A DNA stretch of 64,000 bases from Nereida ignava (GTDB taxonomy: Bacteria; Pseudomonadota; Alphaproteobacteria; Rhodobacterales; Rhodobacteraceae). Within the stretch, counting starts at the first letter, position 1, and each line of letters starts with the position of its first letter. Of the stretch, positions 38,858 through 47,941 are shown one piece after another. Below the pieces are notes generated by a model. That model did not search any database. It was not told where the DNA came from and saw nothing but the letters and a program-made list of their open reading frames with translations. Both the position numbers and the translations under genes were made by a program. Where the stretch lies: the NCBI RefSeq assembly GCF_001049735.1, contig NZ_CVPC01000003.1, positions 1-64,000 on the forward strand. Direction: 5' to 3'.

Positions 38858-40435
38858 ATGAAAACGACTACCGCTCTTTTTGCTGCCACTCTTTTGGCGT
38901 CTACCTCGCTGGCCTCAGCCGAAAGCCTGCGTTGGGCGCGTGCTGGTGACAGCTTGACGCTTGACCCCCATGCGCAAAACGAAGGTCCAACACACACGTT
39001 GGCACACCAAATCTATGAACCACTGATCATTCGTGACACAGCTGGCGCGTTCCAAGCTGCCCTCGCAACCGAATGGGCGCCCAAAGAAGGCGACGCAAAT
39101 GTTTGGGTCTTCAAGCTGCGTGAAGGCGTGACTTTCTCTGACGGTTCTGCCTTCACATCAGAAGATGTTGTGTTCAGCTTCGAGCGTGCAAAATCCGAAA
39201 AGTCAGCCATGAAAGAGCTGCTGACGTCCATCGTGGAAGTGCGCGCCGTAGACGACATGACCGTTGAATTCGTAACCGATGGTCCAAATCCGATCCTGCC
39301 CAACAACTTCACCAACCTGTTCATCATGGACAAAGGCTGGACCGAAGCGAACGGTGTTGTGAACGTGCAAGACATCGCCAACGGCGAGACAACATTTGCG
39401 GCAACAAACGCAATGGGCACAGGTCCATACACTCTTGAAAGCCGCGAGCCTGACGTCAAAACAGTCCTGAAAAAGCGCGATGGCTATTGGGGCGCAGATG
39501 AGTTCCCACTGGAAGTGACAGAGATCGTTTACACACCAATCCAAAACGCCGCGACACGTGTTGCAGCACTTCTGTCAGGTGAGGTCGACTTTATCCAAGA
39601 CGTGCCGGTACAGGATTTGGGCCGCGTTGATTCATCAGATGGCCTGAGCGTGAAAACAGCACCGCAAAACCGCGTGATTTTCTTTGGTATGGATCAAGGC
39701 AAAGCGGATCTTGAAAACGACAACGTAGAGGGCGCAAACCCACTGGCTGATGTCCGCGTCCGCCGTGCGATGTCTATGGCGATCAACCGCGATGCGATCA
39801 AACAGGTCGTTATGCGTGGCCAGTCACAGCCAGCAGGCATGATTGCACCGCCATTTGTTAACGGTTGGACTGCTGAAATGGACGGCGCATCTGCGACGGA
39901 CGTTGAAGGTGCAAAAGCGTTGATGGCAGAAGCTGGTTATGCAGATGGTTTCTCCATTCAACTTGATTGCCCGAATGACCGCTATGTGAACGACGAAGGC
40001 ATCTGTCAGGCGTCCGTTGGTATGCTGGCGCAAATCGGCATTACAGTTAACCTTGATGCGAAACCCAAAGCACAGCACTTCCCGCTGATCCAAAACGGCG
40101 AGACAGAGTTCTACATGTTGGGTTGGGGCGTGCCGACATACGATTCCGAATATGTGTTCAACTTCCTGACACACTCACGTTCCGGCGATCGTGGTTCTTG
40201 GAACAACACAGGGTTCTCTGATGCGGCGATTGATGCAAAAATTGTATCCCTTGCCTCTGAAACTGACCTTGCCAAGCGCAACCAAACCATTGCTGATATT
40301 TGGGCCGTTGTTCAGGAAAACCAGCAGTACATCCCGATCCACCACCAAGTGTTGAACTGGGGTATGAGCGATGCAGTCGGCACAGAAGTGTCTCCCGAGG
40401 ATGATCCCAAGTTCAAGTTCTTCACAATGAACTAA
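38858..40435 (+). CDS. Orphan ABC substrate-binding protein (SBP_bac_5, oligopeptide type)
   Basis: A periplasmic binding protein of 525 residues with a signal peptide (1-21, ATLLASTSLASA). The body shows GDSLTLDPHAQNEG, the opening motif KLREGVTFSDGSAFTSEDVVFSFERA, and VRRAMSMAINRDAI, all typical of DppA/OppA relatives that bind peptides, opines or nickel complexes. ATG 38858 has GGGAG eight bases upstream. No permease or ATPase gene accompanies it; two terminators follow. It is divergent from the M19-like operon, so they may share a regulator, and it may deliver the substrate of that operon. Confidence 0.9.
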   Translation: MKTTTALFAATLLASTSLASAESLRWARAGDSLTLDPHAQNEGPTHTLAHQIYEPLIIRDTAGAFQAALATEWAPKEGDANVWVFKLREGVTFSDGSAFTSEDVVFSFERAKSEKSAMKELLTSIVEVRAVDDMTVEFVTDGPNPILPNNFTNLFIMDKGWTEANGVVNVQDIANGETTFAATNAMGTGPYTLESREPDVKTVLKKRDGYWGADEFPLEVTEIVYTPIQNAATRVAALLSGEVDFIQDVPVQDLGRVDSSDGLSVKTAPQNRVIFFGMDQGKADLENDNVEGANPLADVRVRRAMSMAINRDAIKQVVMRGQSQPAGMIAPPFVNGWTAEMDGASATDVEGAKALMAEAGYADGFSIQLDCPNDRYVNDEGICQASVGMLAQIGITVNLDAKPKAQHFPLIQNGETEFYMLGWGVPTYDSEYVFNFLTHSRSGDRGSWNNTGFSDAAIDAKIVSLASETDLAKRNQTIADIWAVVQENQQYIPIHHQVLNWGMSDAVGTEVSPEDDPKFKFFTMN

Positions 40436-40442
40436 AAGCGGA

Positions 40443-40475
40443 CGCGGCTGAAACACCATCAGCCGCGTTTGTTTC
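40443..40475 (+). terminator. First terminator behind the binding-protein gene
   Basis: CGCGGCTGA (40443-40451) pairs exactly with TCAGCCGCG (40459-40467), followed by TTTGTTT. It begins eight bases after the stop at 40435. Confidence 0.85.
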
Positions 40476-40493
40476 TGGCATCAGAAATGACAA

Positions 40494-40523
40494 ACGGCGG
40501 CCTTCATAGGGCCGCCGTTTTTT
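40494..40523 (+). terminator. Second, stronger terminator behind the binding-protein gene
   Basis: ACGGCGGCC (40494-40502) pairs with GGCCGCCGT (40510-40518), followed by six T to 40523. It may also serve pcs on the other strand, though its upstream side has only three A. Confidence 0.85.
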
Positions 40524-40555
40524 CGTGTCCAATGTCGCTGAAGTCAGCGGCGCGT

Positions 40556-41251
40556 TTACATGGTGTCTTTTTCAGTAACCTGCTGCACTGCACCGGCAAA
40601 AAGCAGATATAGCGTCGTCAGGATCAAGCCCCAGTAAACGACGGGCTGCAAATCAAACTGTACCCAAGCGGCCCATCCTGCAAAGAACGTCCACGCCAAT
40701 GCGGTAGGCAGCGTGAGTGTCCGCCAACGCTTTGTGCGTACAGGGTGGACGAATTTTACAGGGGCAAACATGGCGATTGCCAGCACAATGACTGCGGCCA
40801 AGATGATCCAGTGCCCCGGTTGCAGCGCGAAGAAAACCAGCACTGCCATGTTCCAGCACCCTGGAAACCCCGAGAATGAATTGTCTTTTGTTTTCATGCG
40901 CGTATCGCAGAAATAAAGCGCCGATGTGAAGGTAATTACGATGATTGTGGCCCAGCCGGTCCACCCTTCGAGCAAACCTGATGTGAACAGCGCAAATGCC
41001 GGAATGAACACATACGTCAGGTAATCAATGATCAAATCCAGCAGCACCCCGTCAAACAAGGGAGCGTTTGTTTTGACGTCATATTTACGGGCAAGCGGAC
41101 CGTCGATGCCATCTACAAAAAAGGCGACAACCAGCCATAAGAACATCATGGGCCAATCGCCCTTAACGGCCTCGAGCATAGCGAGCATTGCGAAAACAGC
41201 GCCAGTGGCGGTGAACAGGTGAACAGCGAGAGCTTTATTTTTAATAGACAT
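40556..41251 (-). CDS. pcs: Phosphatidylcholine synthase
   Basis: Pcs joins choline directly to CDP-diacylglycerol to make phosphatidylcholine, a route found in alphaproteobacteria. The 231-residue protein has about eight helices and the CDP-alcohol phosphotransferase signature at about 47-76, DGIDGPLARKYD followed by FDGVLLDLIID, with the required Asp residues. The MSIKNKALAVHLFTATGAV start is typical. It lies between the SBP terminators and xerC, with 52 bases to the xerC stop on the same strand. Confidence 0.92.
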   Translation of the reverse strand: MSIKNKALAVHLFTATGAVFAMLAMLEAVKGDWPMMFLWLVVAFFVDGIDGPLARKYDVKTNAPLFDGVLLDLIIDYLTYVFIPAFALFTSGLLEGWTGWATIIVITFTSALYFCDTRMKTKDNSFSGFPGCWNMAVLVFFALQPGHWIILAAVIVLAIAMFAPVKFVHPVRTKRWRTLTLPTALAWTFFAGWAAWVQFDLQPVVYWGLILTTLYLLFAGAVQQVTEKDTM

Positions 41252-41303
41252 TTGGTGGTGCTAATCGTTTTTTGCTAAATTGCAAAGCTTTCTTAACGCC
41301 TTC

Positions 41304-42248
41304 TCACCTTCGCGGGTGCGCGCGCTCGTAAACGTCCATCAAATGCGCAGTGTCGACTGCGGTGTAGGCTTGGGTTGTTGAAAGGGATGCGTGCCCAAGC
41401 AGTTCTTGAATGGCGCGCAAATCTCCTCCAGCCCCGAGCAAGTGGGTCGCAAACGAATGCCGCATGGCATGCGGGGTTGCGGTGGCAGGAAGGCCAAGTT
41501 GAAGCCTTGAGCGCTCCATCACTTTTTGAATGAGCCGTGGATTAAGCGCACCTCCACGCGCGCCTCGAAACAGCGCCATGTCAGGTTCAGATGGATGGGG
41601 GCAGAGTTTGATGTACGCGTCAACAGCCTCACGCGCAGCGCTTATCACAGGGACAATGCGTTCTTTGCCGCCCTTACCTTTGATGCGCAAAACATCTGCA
41701 AGCGGTGCGTCGCGTCCTTTAAGGCCAAGGGCCTCTGAAATACGCAGACCACAGCCATAAAGCAGCGTTACAACCGCCACATCCCGCGCCCCGATCCAAG
41801 CCTCGGTTGCCTGAACTTCAAGATTATCCAGAACTTTGACAGCCGCATCTTTGGTCAACGGGCGGGGTAATTTGTTTTGAAATTTGGGCGCGCGGGTTGA
41901 CAGAACGGCGGTAGGTTCAAACCCTTCGCGCTCGGCCAGCCACGCATAAAAAGACTTCACCGCAGATAACGACCGGGCTAGCGACCGCGCACCAACGCCG
42001 CGCCCGCGTTCAAACGCCATCCAAGCGCGCATGTCTTGTACAGTGATCGCCTTTAGCGCGTTCAAGCCCTGTGGTGCGGCTGTGTGCTGGGTGATGAAAG
42101 CCAGAAAGCCAAGGATGTCCGCTTGGTAGGCTTCGGTTGTGTTCTTGGCAGCACCTCGCAGCGCTGTCATTTGGCTTAGAAACGTCGCAAGGGCCTCCGT
42201 GGCCGCCGGACTGATCTGAACGCCAAGGTGTGGTTTTTCTTGGGTCAC
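41304..42248 (-). CDS. xerC: Tyrosine recombinase XerC
   Basis: XerC, with XerD, resolves chromosome dimers at dif. The 314-residue protein has the SAM-like N-terminal domain (KNTTEAYQADILGFL) and the catalytic domain with Arg in GCGLRISEALGL, Lys in KGKGGKERIVP, HxxR in TPHAMRHSFATHLL, His in LGHASLSTTQ and Tyr in AYTAVD. Its ATG overlaps the DUF484 stop by four bases, an arrangement that is common for xerC. This is the housekeeping recombinase, not an integrase of a mobile element. Confidence 0.93.
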   Translation of the reverse strand: MTQEKPHLGVQISPAATEALATFLSQMTALRGAAKNTTEAYQADILGFLAFITQHTAAPQGLNALKAITVQDMRAWMAFERGRGVGARSLARSLSAVKSFYAWLAEREGFEPTAVLSTRAPKFQNKLPRPLTKDAAVKVLDNLEVQATEAWIGARDVAVVTLLYGCGLRISEALGLKGRDAPLADVLRIKGKGGKERIVPVISAAREAVDAYIKLCPHPSEPDMALFRGARGGALNPRLIQKVMERSRLQLGLPATATPHAMRHSFATHLLGAGGDLRAIQELLGHASLSTTQAYTAVDTAHLMDVYERAHPRR

Positions 42249-42961
42249 GCGAGCCAGCGGCGCAGAGCGCGCTCAAAAACACCACCAAAGAACGCAAGCA
42301 AATCCGTGCCTTGCTGTGGTTTGAACATGTGCGGATCTTCCGCGCCCATCACCAACATTCCGCCAAGGCGACCTTTCCCAAGGTCCAGCTTTATGCAGGC
42401 CTCAGAACGGATCCACTCGTGCTTGTCGCCGTAAACGGCCGCACTTTTAGGGCTGACTTGACGCAGGGTAACAGTACGGCTTTCACCACCTTTGCCGGCT
42501 GTCACATAGTCCTCGATAAAGCCCGCTTCATGCACGTTTAATACATCTGCTAGTGTTTGCGCGGCCACTGTGCTGTCAGATTGGCTGCTTTCAAGAACAA
42601 GGCGGACACAATCTACGCGCAGGATTTCAGCAACCTCGCCGCCAAGGTTTTGCAAAAACGTCTCAAATTCTGTGGAATCCAGCATCCGCAAAATTGCGCG
42701 CTGTACTTGGTTGGTCCCCGCAAGGTTCTCATAAGCTGCGGCAATAACGCTGCGGTGGGTGTCTTCGAGCCGGTCAAGCCGTGCCTCAAGGCGCTCCATT
42801 GCAGCACCGCGCAGATCAACCACATTGGTACCTTGCCCACGATCGTTTGCGGCGACCAGCGCCATCATCACGTCATGATCCTCCAAAACCAGTTCGGGAG
42901 TTTCGATAATGGTTTTGCGCAGCGCCTCTTGGGCATCTGTCAGTTTATTTGTGTCAGTCAT
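42245..42961 (-). CDS. DUF484 family protein (GAF-like)
   Basis: The 238-residue protein is a DUF484 (YigA) family member. It begins MTDTNKLTDAQEALRKTIIE, has a coiled-coil region (LEARLDRLEDTHRSVIAAA, around 55-75) and a GAF-like domain with KLDLGKGRLGGMLVMGAEDP. ATG 42961 gives a start with GCAGGTTCC upstream; the open frame to 43075 is not conserved. It is coupled to xerC. Its cellular role is not known, although it travels with xerC in many proteobacteria. Confidence 0.85.
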   Translation of the reverse strand: MTDTNKLTDAQEALRKTIIETPELVLEDHDVMMALVAANDRGQGTNVVDLRGAAMERLEARLDRLEDTHRSVIAAAYENLAGTNQVQRAILRMLDSTEFETFLQNLGGEVAEILRVDCVRLVLESSQSDSTVAAQTLADVLNVHEAGFIEDYVTAGKGGESRTVTLRQVSPKSAAVYGDKHEWIRSEACIKLDLGKGRLGGMLVMGAEDPHMFKPQQGTDLLAFFGGVFERALRRWLA

Positions 42962-43062
42962 GGAACCTGCTCGTGCCGAATGCTGTCGTTGTTTTTTGCT
43001 CTTGTAGCATGGTTGCGCAGAGCCGTGCAGGGGGTTTTGTGCGCATATGGCTTTGACGCAAC

Positions 43063-43095
43063 AAAAAGGCCGCACCAGCGTAATGCGGTACGGCC
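43063..43095 (-). terminator. Rho-independent terminator of fsa
   Basis: GGCCGCACC (43068-43076) pairs with GGTACGGCC (43087-43095), including one G-U pair, and five A (43063-43067) form the U run for the minus strand. It is 39 bases beyond the fsa stop. Confidence 0.8.
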
Positions 43096-43133
43096 TAAAT
43101 GTGTTTCTTCGCAGGCCCTAACAGGGCGAAATT

Positions 43134-43787
43134 TTAGACGATCTTGATGCCTGCGGCTTCAGCGTCTTTCATGAATGTCGCCAGACCAGCAGCAGTCAGC
43201 GGGTGACCTGCCAGCTTTTCGATCACTTCGGGCGGAGCCGTCATGACGTCTGCACCGATCCGTGCGCAGTCTGCCACGTGGTTCACTGTGCGGATTGAAG
43301 CGGCTAGAATTTCAGTCTCGTAGCCGTAGTTGTCGTAAACGGTGCGAATATCTTCGATCAGCTCAAGACCGTCGATGTTGATGTCATCAAGGCGGCCGAT
43401 GAACGGGCTGATGAAAGTCGCGCCCGCTTTGGCAGCCAACAATGCTTGGTTGACCGAGAAGCACAAGGTGACGTTGACCATTTTGCCTTCGTCCGACAGC
43501 ACTTTACACGCCTTAAGTCCGTCCCATGTCAGGGGCAGCTTTACAACGATGTTGTCAGCAATCTTGGCCAGCTCGCGGCCTTCTTTGATCATGTCATCTG
43601 CGGTCAGCGCCACAACTTCTGCAGACACTGGGCCGCTGACGATGTCGCAAATCTCTTTGGTCACCTCAAGGATGTCGCGGCCTGACTTTTTGATCAGCGA
43701 TGGGTTGGTTGTTACACCGTCTACCATTCCGGTTTCGTTCAGTTTCGCGATTGCATCGATATCTGCGGTATCTACAAAAAACTTCAT
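43134..43787 (-). CDS. fsa: Transaldolase-like fructose-6-phosphate aldolase
   Basis: A 217-residue small transaldolase-family enzyme (subfamily 3B/FSA). The Schiff-base lysine is Lys83 in [12 protein letters not shown]; other family features are [19 protein letters not shown] and the late [15 protein letters not shown]. It interconverts fructose 6-phosphate with dihydroxyacetone and glyceraldehyde 3-phosphate, or acts as a transaldolase; the two are not separable by these motifs alone. AGAGGA precedes ATG 43787. It is divergent from priA, with 73 bases between starts. Confidence 0.92.
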   Translation of the reverse strand: MKFFVDTADIDAIAKLNETGMVDGVTTNPSLIKKSGRDILEVTKEICDIVSGPVSAEVVALTADDMIKEGRELAKIADNIVVKLPLTWDGLKACKVLSDEGKMVNVTLCFSVNQALLAAKAGATFISPFIGRLDDINIDGLELIEDIRTVYDNYGYETEILAASIRTVNHVADCARIGADVMTAPPEVIEKLAGHPLTAAGLATFMKDAEAAGIKIV

Positions 43788-43860
43788 TGTGGCATCCTCT
43801 GGCTTGGCCTTTGTCGCGTCAGCGTTTACCCCAGTAGGGGCACGTTTGAAAGGGCGCAGC

Positions 43861-46056
43861 GTGGGAGAGCAAAGGTATTTTCAACAAGGCGAGATTGTGG
43901 GCGTTCTGCCTGCTGGTGCGCTCGACCGCGTTTTGGATTACAAAGCGCCGGAGGGTGGCTGTAGGCTTGGTGCGTTTGTTGAGGTGCCACTTGGGCCGCG
44001 CAAGATTGTTGGCGTTGTGTGGAAAGAAGGTGCAGGGACGTGGGATCCTGCCAAAGTGCGCTCGATCAAGCGGGTGCTTGAGGCTACGCCCATGCAGCCC
44101 AATATGCGTTCTTTTCTGACCCGTGCAGCGGAATATACTCTGACACCCATGTCTGCGATGCTGCGCCTTGCAACCCGCGCACCGGGTTTGGGCGACACGC
44201 CCGCGATGCGAAAAATCTATCGCCTTGGCGCAAATGTACCAGATCGTCTTACCCCAACCCGTGAACGGGTCTTGCAGGTGCTCAAGGACTATCCGTCTTT
44301 GTCTTTTTCGCTCAAAGAAGTGGCTGACATGGCGGGGGTTACACCGTCTGTTGTAAAAGGCCTGGCTAAGATGGGGGCTGTGGTCGAAGCAGACGCGCCC
44401 CGTGACACGGCCTATCCCAAGCTTGATCCGAGCTATGCAGGTAAAACGCTTTCACCGGATCAAGACGCAGGCGCGCGCCAATTGCGCAGCGCAGTTGCGG
44501 CAGGCAGGTATGGGACCACGCTTTTGAAGGGCGTCACAGGTTCCGGCAAAACCGAGGTGTATCTTGAAGCGGTGGCGGAGTGTTTGGCGCAGGGCCGCCA
44601 AGCTTTGGTACTGTTGCCCGAGATTGCGCTGACGTCGGAATTTCTAACCCGCGTTGAGGCCCGCTTTGGCGCGCGCCCCGCCGAGTGGCACTCAGGCGTG
44701 ACCATGGCTGAACGCCGTCGTGCGTGGAAAATGGTGGGCGAGGGCGGTGCGCAATTGGTCGTCGGCGCACGATCTGCGTTGTTTTTGCCGTTTCAAAACC
44801 TTGGGTTGATCGTCGTCGATGAGGAGCATGACACCTCGTATAAACAAGAAGATGGGGTGCTGTATAATGCCCGCGACATGGCGGTGCTTCGCGCGTCAAT
44901 TAGTGCGGCACATGTGGTTTTGGCCACTGCAACCCCAAGTTTGGAAAGCTGGGTAAACGCGGAGCAGGGCAAATATGCCAAGTTAGAGCTCAAAAGCCGC
45001 TTTGGCCCCGCTGTGATGCCCCAAATGCGCGCCGTTGATATGCGTGACCAGGACCTGCCGTCTGATCGCTGGATTAGCCCCGCTTTGGCGGATGCGGTGC
45101 GCAGCAGGATTGAAAAGTCAGAGCAGTCATTGCTTTTTATCAACCGTCGCGGCTATGCGCCAATCACGTTGTGCCGTGCGTGCGGGCACCAAATCGGGTG
45201 TGATGATTGTGACGCGCGCATGGTTGAGCACCGCTTTTTGAAACGCCTAGTTTGCCATCAATGCGGCGAGACAAAACCCATGCCGGCGGTGTGCCCGTCT
45301 TGTGAGGCTGAGGATAAACTCGCCCCCGTGGGCCCCGGTGTGGAACGTCTGACTGAGGAAGCCGAAGCGCTTTTTGAGGGCGCGCGTGTCGTTACGTTGT
45401 CGTCAGATCATTTTGGGTCTGCGCGCGCCATGAAAGAGCAAATTGAAAGCATCGCAGCGGGTGATGCGGATGTGATTATCGGGACGCAACTGGTGGCCAA
45501 GGGGCACAATTTTCCCAAGCTGACGTTGGTCGGGGTGATTGATGCGGACCTCGGCTTGCAGGGAAGTGATCTGCGCGCGGCCGAACGCACGTTTCAGTTA
45601 ATGCGCCAAGTTGCAGGGCGGGCAGGGCGCGCAGAAGTTGCTGGGACCGCTTTGCTACAAACTTATCAGCCGGATCATCCGGTTATCCGCAGTATTTTGT
45701 CAGGGGACGAAGACGGTTTCTGGGCCGCAGAGGCCGCAGAGCGCGAAGCTGCAGGTGTGCCGCCTTACGGGCGCATGGCGGGGATCATCCTGTCGTCTGA
45801 AAACGTACAAGAGGTCTTTGATCTTGGCGCGGCCATGGCCCGCAACGATGGCCCGCTGCGCCAAGTCGGGGCAACTGTTTACGGGCCTGCACCTGCGCCA
45901 ATCGCGCGGATCAGGGGGCGGCACCGTGTGCGGATGCTGGTTAAGGCCGATAAATCTGTACCCTTACAGGCGGCGCTATCGCGGTGGACTGCGCAGTTCA
46001 AAATACCAAATTCAGTTCGCTTGGCGATTGATATTGATCCGCAGAGTTTTTTCTAA
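43861..46056 (+). CDS. priA: Primosomal helicase PriA
   Basis: PriA restarts stalled replication forks. The 731-residue protein from GTG 43861 has the N-terminal fork-binding domain ([20 protein letters not shown]), helicase motif [16 protein letters not shown] box [12 protein letters not shown], the two zinc clusters ([13 protein letters not shown] and CHQCGET with CPSC), [14 protein letters not shown] and [19 protein letters not shown] stands six bases before the GTG. The frame continues open upstream over the fsa promoter and gene on the other strand, which is not coding here. Confidence 0.95.
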   Translation: MGEQRYFQQGEIVGVLPAGALDRVLDYKAPEGGCRLGAFVEVPLGPRKIVGVVWKEGAGTWDPAKVRSIKRVLEATPMQPNMRSFLTRAAEYTLTPMSAMLRLATRAPGLGDTPAMRKIYRLGANVPDRLTPTRERVLQVLKDYPSLSFSLKEVADMAGVTPSVVKGLAKMGAVVEADAPRDTAYPKLDPSYAGKTLSPDQDAGARQLRSAVAAGRYGTTLLKGVTGSGKTEVYLEAVAECLAQGRQALVLLPEIALTSEFLTRVEARFGARPAEWHSGVTMAERRRAWKMVGEGGAQLVVGARSALFLPFQNLGLIVVDEEHDTSYKQEDGVLYNARDMAVLRASISAAHVVLATATPSLESWVNAEQGKYAKLELKSRFGPAVMPQMRAVDMRDQDLPSDRWISPALADAVRSRIEKSEQSLLFINRRGYAPITLCRACGHQIGCDDCDARMVEHRFLKRLVCHQCGETKPMPAVCPSCEAEDKLAPVGPGVERLTEEAEALFEGARVVTLSSDHFGSARAMKEQIESIAAGDADVIIGTQLVAKGHNFPKLTLVGVIDADLGLQGSDLRAAERTFQLMRQVAGRAGRAEVAGTALLQTYQPDHPVIRSILSGDEDGFWAAEAAEREAAGVPPYGRMAGIILSSENVQEVFDLGAAMARNDGPLRQVGATVYGPAPAPIARIRGRHRVRMLVKADKSVPLQAALSRWTAQFKIPNSVRLAIDIDPQSFF

Positions 46057-46134
46057 TCTCGCACGCACCCGACTGTGCATCCCAGTGAGCGTAAGTTGTT
46101 GTCAATTTGATGTGCGGGTTCTAGGTCTTTGTCT

Positions 46135-47046
46135 ATGAAAATGATTATAGACACAGACCCTGGCGTGGATGACGCACTGGCGATTGCGCTGGCTTGCGTA
46201 ATGGATGAAATCAAGCTGATTGGCCTGACGACGGTGTTTGGCAACACCTATGTTGAGCAGTCTGCCCGTAATGCGCGCTATATGCTGGACATGCTGAAAC
46301 ATAAGGCACCCGTGGCCAAGGGGGCGGCGTTTGCATTGGGCCGCGACAGTCATGACCCGTCTGATTATGTACACGGGCCCGAAGGGTTTGGCGCGCTCAC
46401 GGATATTCCTCAAATTGGTTTTGATGATCCGCGCAGTGCGGCACAGTTTTTGGTGGATGCAGCGGCTGAACATAAAGGTGAGCTGGTCATTTGCCCCATC
46501 GGCCCACTGACCAATATCGCCCTCGCGCTTGAGCTTGATCCCAATTTTGCAGCTAACGTAAAGGACGTCATATTGATGGGCGGCGCTTATCAGCATGCGG
46601 GTAACATTACGCCCCATGCGGAGGCGAATATTTACAATGATGCCGCTGCGGCAGATGCGGTGTTTGCGAGCGATCTTAACGTGACGATGGTGGGACTTGA
46701 TGCCACGATGCAAACTCTTTTGACGTGGGATGACTTTGTTCAGATGGGCAAAGATGCCCCGCGCGTTGGTGGGTTTATCCGCGATATTTCAGATTTCTAC
46801 CTGCGGTTTTATCGCTCGATTGGTATTGAAGGTGGTTGTGCGATGCATGACAGTATGGCGGTTCTCGTAGCGGCATTCCCAGAGCGCTTCACTTTTGAAA
46901 ACAGTGGCTTGCAGGTCATCCTTGAAGGGGATGAGTTGGGTCGCACCTGTGCTGATCCAAGCCGCAAGAAAACCCGCATTGCCATGGGCGTTGATACCTC
47001 GTGGGCGGTGCCTTACGTCAAAAGTGAAATTGCGCGCCTGTCGTAA
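46135..47046 (+). CDS. Nucleoside hydrolase (inosine-uridine preferring type)
   Basis: Nucleoside hydrolases cleave the N-glycosidic bond of ribonucleosides. The 303-residue protein has the calcium-binding motif DTDPGVDDALAIALA at the N-terminus and the conserved MGGAY and MHDSMAVLVA segments with a second Asp ligand. It fits the IunH superfamily; the base specificity cannot be read with confidence. ATG 46135 is preferred over the upstream TTG 46129. It is followed by a TPR protein on the same strand after 38 bases. Confidence 0.9.
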   Translation: MKMIIDTDPGVDDALAIALACVMDEIKLIGLTTVFGNTYVEQSARNARYMLDMLKHKAPVAKGAAFALGRDSHDPSDYVHGPEGFGALTDIPQIGFDDPRSAAQFLVDAAAEHKGELVICPIGPLTNIALALELDPNFAANVKDVILMGGAYQHAGNITPHAEANIYNDAAAADAVFASDLNVTMVGLDATMQTLLTWDDFVQMGKDAPRVGGFIRDISDFYLRFYRSIGIEGGCAMHDSMAVLVAAFPERFTFENSGLQVILEGDELGRTCADPSRKKTRIAMGVDTSWAVPYVKSEIARLS

Positions 47047-47084
47047 CGCTTGATTTATCCCGCTGCTGTGCCAGCTTATGGAAC

Positions 47085-47657
47085 ATGCGAGTACTCATTT
47101 CATGCACCCTGATCGCCACCATGATTTTGTATGCGGCGCCCGTGATGGCACAAACTGTGCCATCACACGTCTGCCCCGAGGTGCCCGACACCTTACGCGA
47201 ACGCGGTGCACTTCATGCGGGGCTTTTGGAGGCGCCGAATGCAGCAGTTGCGCAAGTACTTCAAGCACAGCTTTGGGAAGAGTGGTTCAAAGCCCCTGAT
47301 GCGCGGGCCAAAGACTTTCTGACCCAAGGACTAGCCCAGCGTGAAAGCTTTGAGTGGGCAGAGGCCGAGGCGACGTTTACGCAATTGATTGAGTATTGTC
47401 CTAAGTACTCTGAAGGCTGGAACCAGCGCGCGTTTATCCGCTATCTGCGGGAAGACTATGCAAATGCACTTCCCGATTTGGACATGGCGCTGAGCATCAC
47501 GCCAGATCATATTGGTGCGTTGTCAGGCAAGGGGCTGACACTGCTGCGCATGGGGCGCGCGCGATTGGCGCAGGACACAATCCGCATCGCTGTCAGCCTC
47601 AATCCGTGGTTATCAGAACGTGCCCTGTTGGTCAAAGATCCCGCGACCGATCTATAG
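47085..47657 (+). CDS. Secreted TPR-repeat protein
   Basis: The 190-residue product has a signal peptide (1-22, ending AAPVMA before Q) and at least three tetratricopeptide-like repeats across about 85-175: AQRESFEWAEAEATFTQLIE, GWNQRAFIRYLREDYANALP, and ALSGKGLTLLRMGRARLAQD. It is probably periplasmic and protein-binding. Two Cys (SHVCPE and IEYCPK) are available. No specific function is evident. Confidence 0.85.
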   Translation: MRVLISCTLIATMILYAAPVMAQTVPSHVCPEVPDTLRERGALHAGLLEAPNAAVAQVLQAQLWEEWFKAPDARAKDFLTQGLAQRESFEWAEAEATFTQLIEYCPKYSEGWNQRAFIRYLREDYANALPDLDMALSITPDHIGALSGKGLTLLRMGRARLAQDTIRIAVSLNPWLSERALLVKDPATDL

Positions 47658-47667
47658 GCGCAAGGGT

Positions 47668-47700
47668 CTGACAGATAGCTGCCGGCGGCTTCGCTGTCAG
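47668..47700 (+). other. Hairpin downstream of the TPR gene
   Basis: CTGACAG (47668-47674) pairs exactly with CTGTCAG (47694-47700), with inner GC-rich bases able to extend the fold. No T run follows, so a terminator is only possible. Lies 11 bases after the TPR stop and upstream of tRNA-Leu. Confidence 0.35.
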
Positions 47701-47766
47701 GTTCGATGCATTCTGCGCAGATTATGCCTTTACCTTTGTTTTGCGGTCAGTATGTAGGGATCACCT

Positions 47767-47886
47767 CTCGCCCTGAAGCGACGCGTGCCTGCGTGGTGGA
47801 ATGGTAGACACAGGGGACTTAAAATCCCTAGGCAGGAATGCCGTGCCGGTTCGAGTCCGGCCGCAGGTACCAGGTGTCAGGGCGAG
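47767..47886. repeat. Inverted repeat bracketing tRNA-Leu
   Basis: CTCGCCCTGA (47767-47776) and TCAGGGCGAG (47877-47886) are perfect complements flanking the tRNA gene, separated from it by 10 and 4 bases. The pairing extends to 13 pairs with one G-U. The precursor RNA could form a long stem that closes the whole tRNA, perhaps guiding end processing or acting as a terminator element. Confidence 0.6.
47787..47872 (+). tRNA. tRNA-Leu (anticodon TAA)
   Basis: An 86-base class II tRNA: acceptor GCCTGCG paired with CGCAGGT, discriminator A and encoded CCA at 47870-47872; D-arm with TGGTAGACA; anticodon loop CTTAAAA with TAA; a long variable arm; and T-arm GCCGGTTCGAGTCCGGC. The length and variable arm agree with leucine, the anticodon reads UUA/UUG codons. 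Confidence 0.96.
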
Positions 47887-47941
47887 GGGGCACCATAAGA
47901 TCGCAAAACACGACGGTGCGCCCACACGCATGATTTAGCTT

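Noticed and set aside
41304-42248. Tyrosine recombinase as an integrase of a genomic island
   Set aside because: Sequence and DUF484 coupling identify the housekeeping XerC.
43342-43860. Long N-terminal extension of PriA across fsa
   Set aside because: It is Ser-rich antisense sequence of fsa; conserved PriA sequence begins at GTG 43861 with its own ribosome site.
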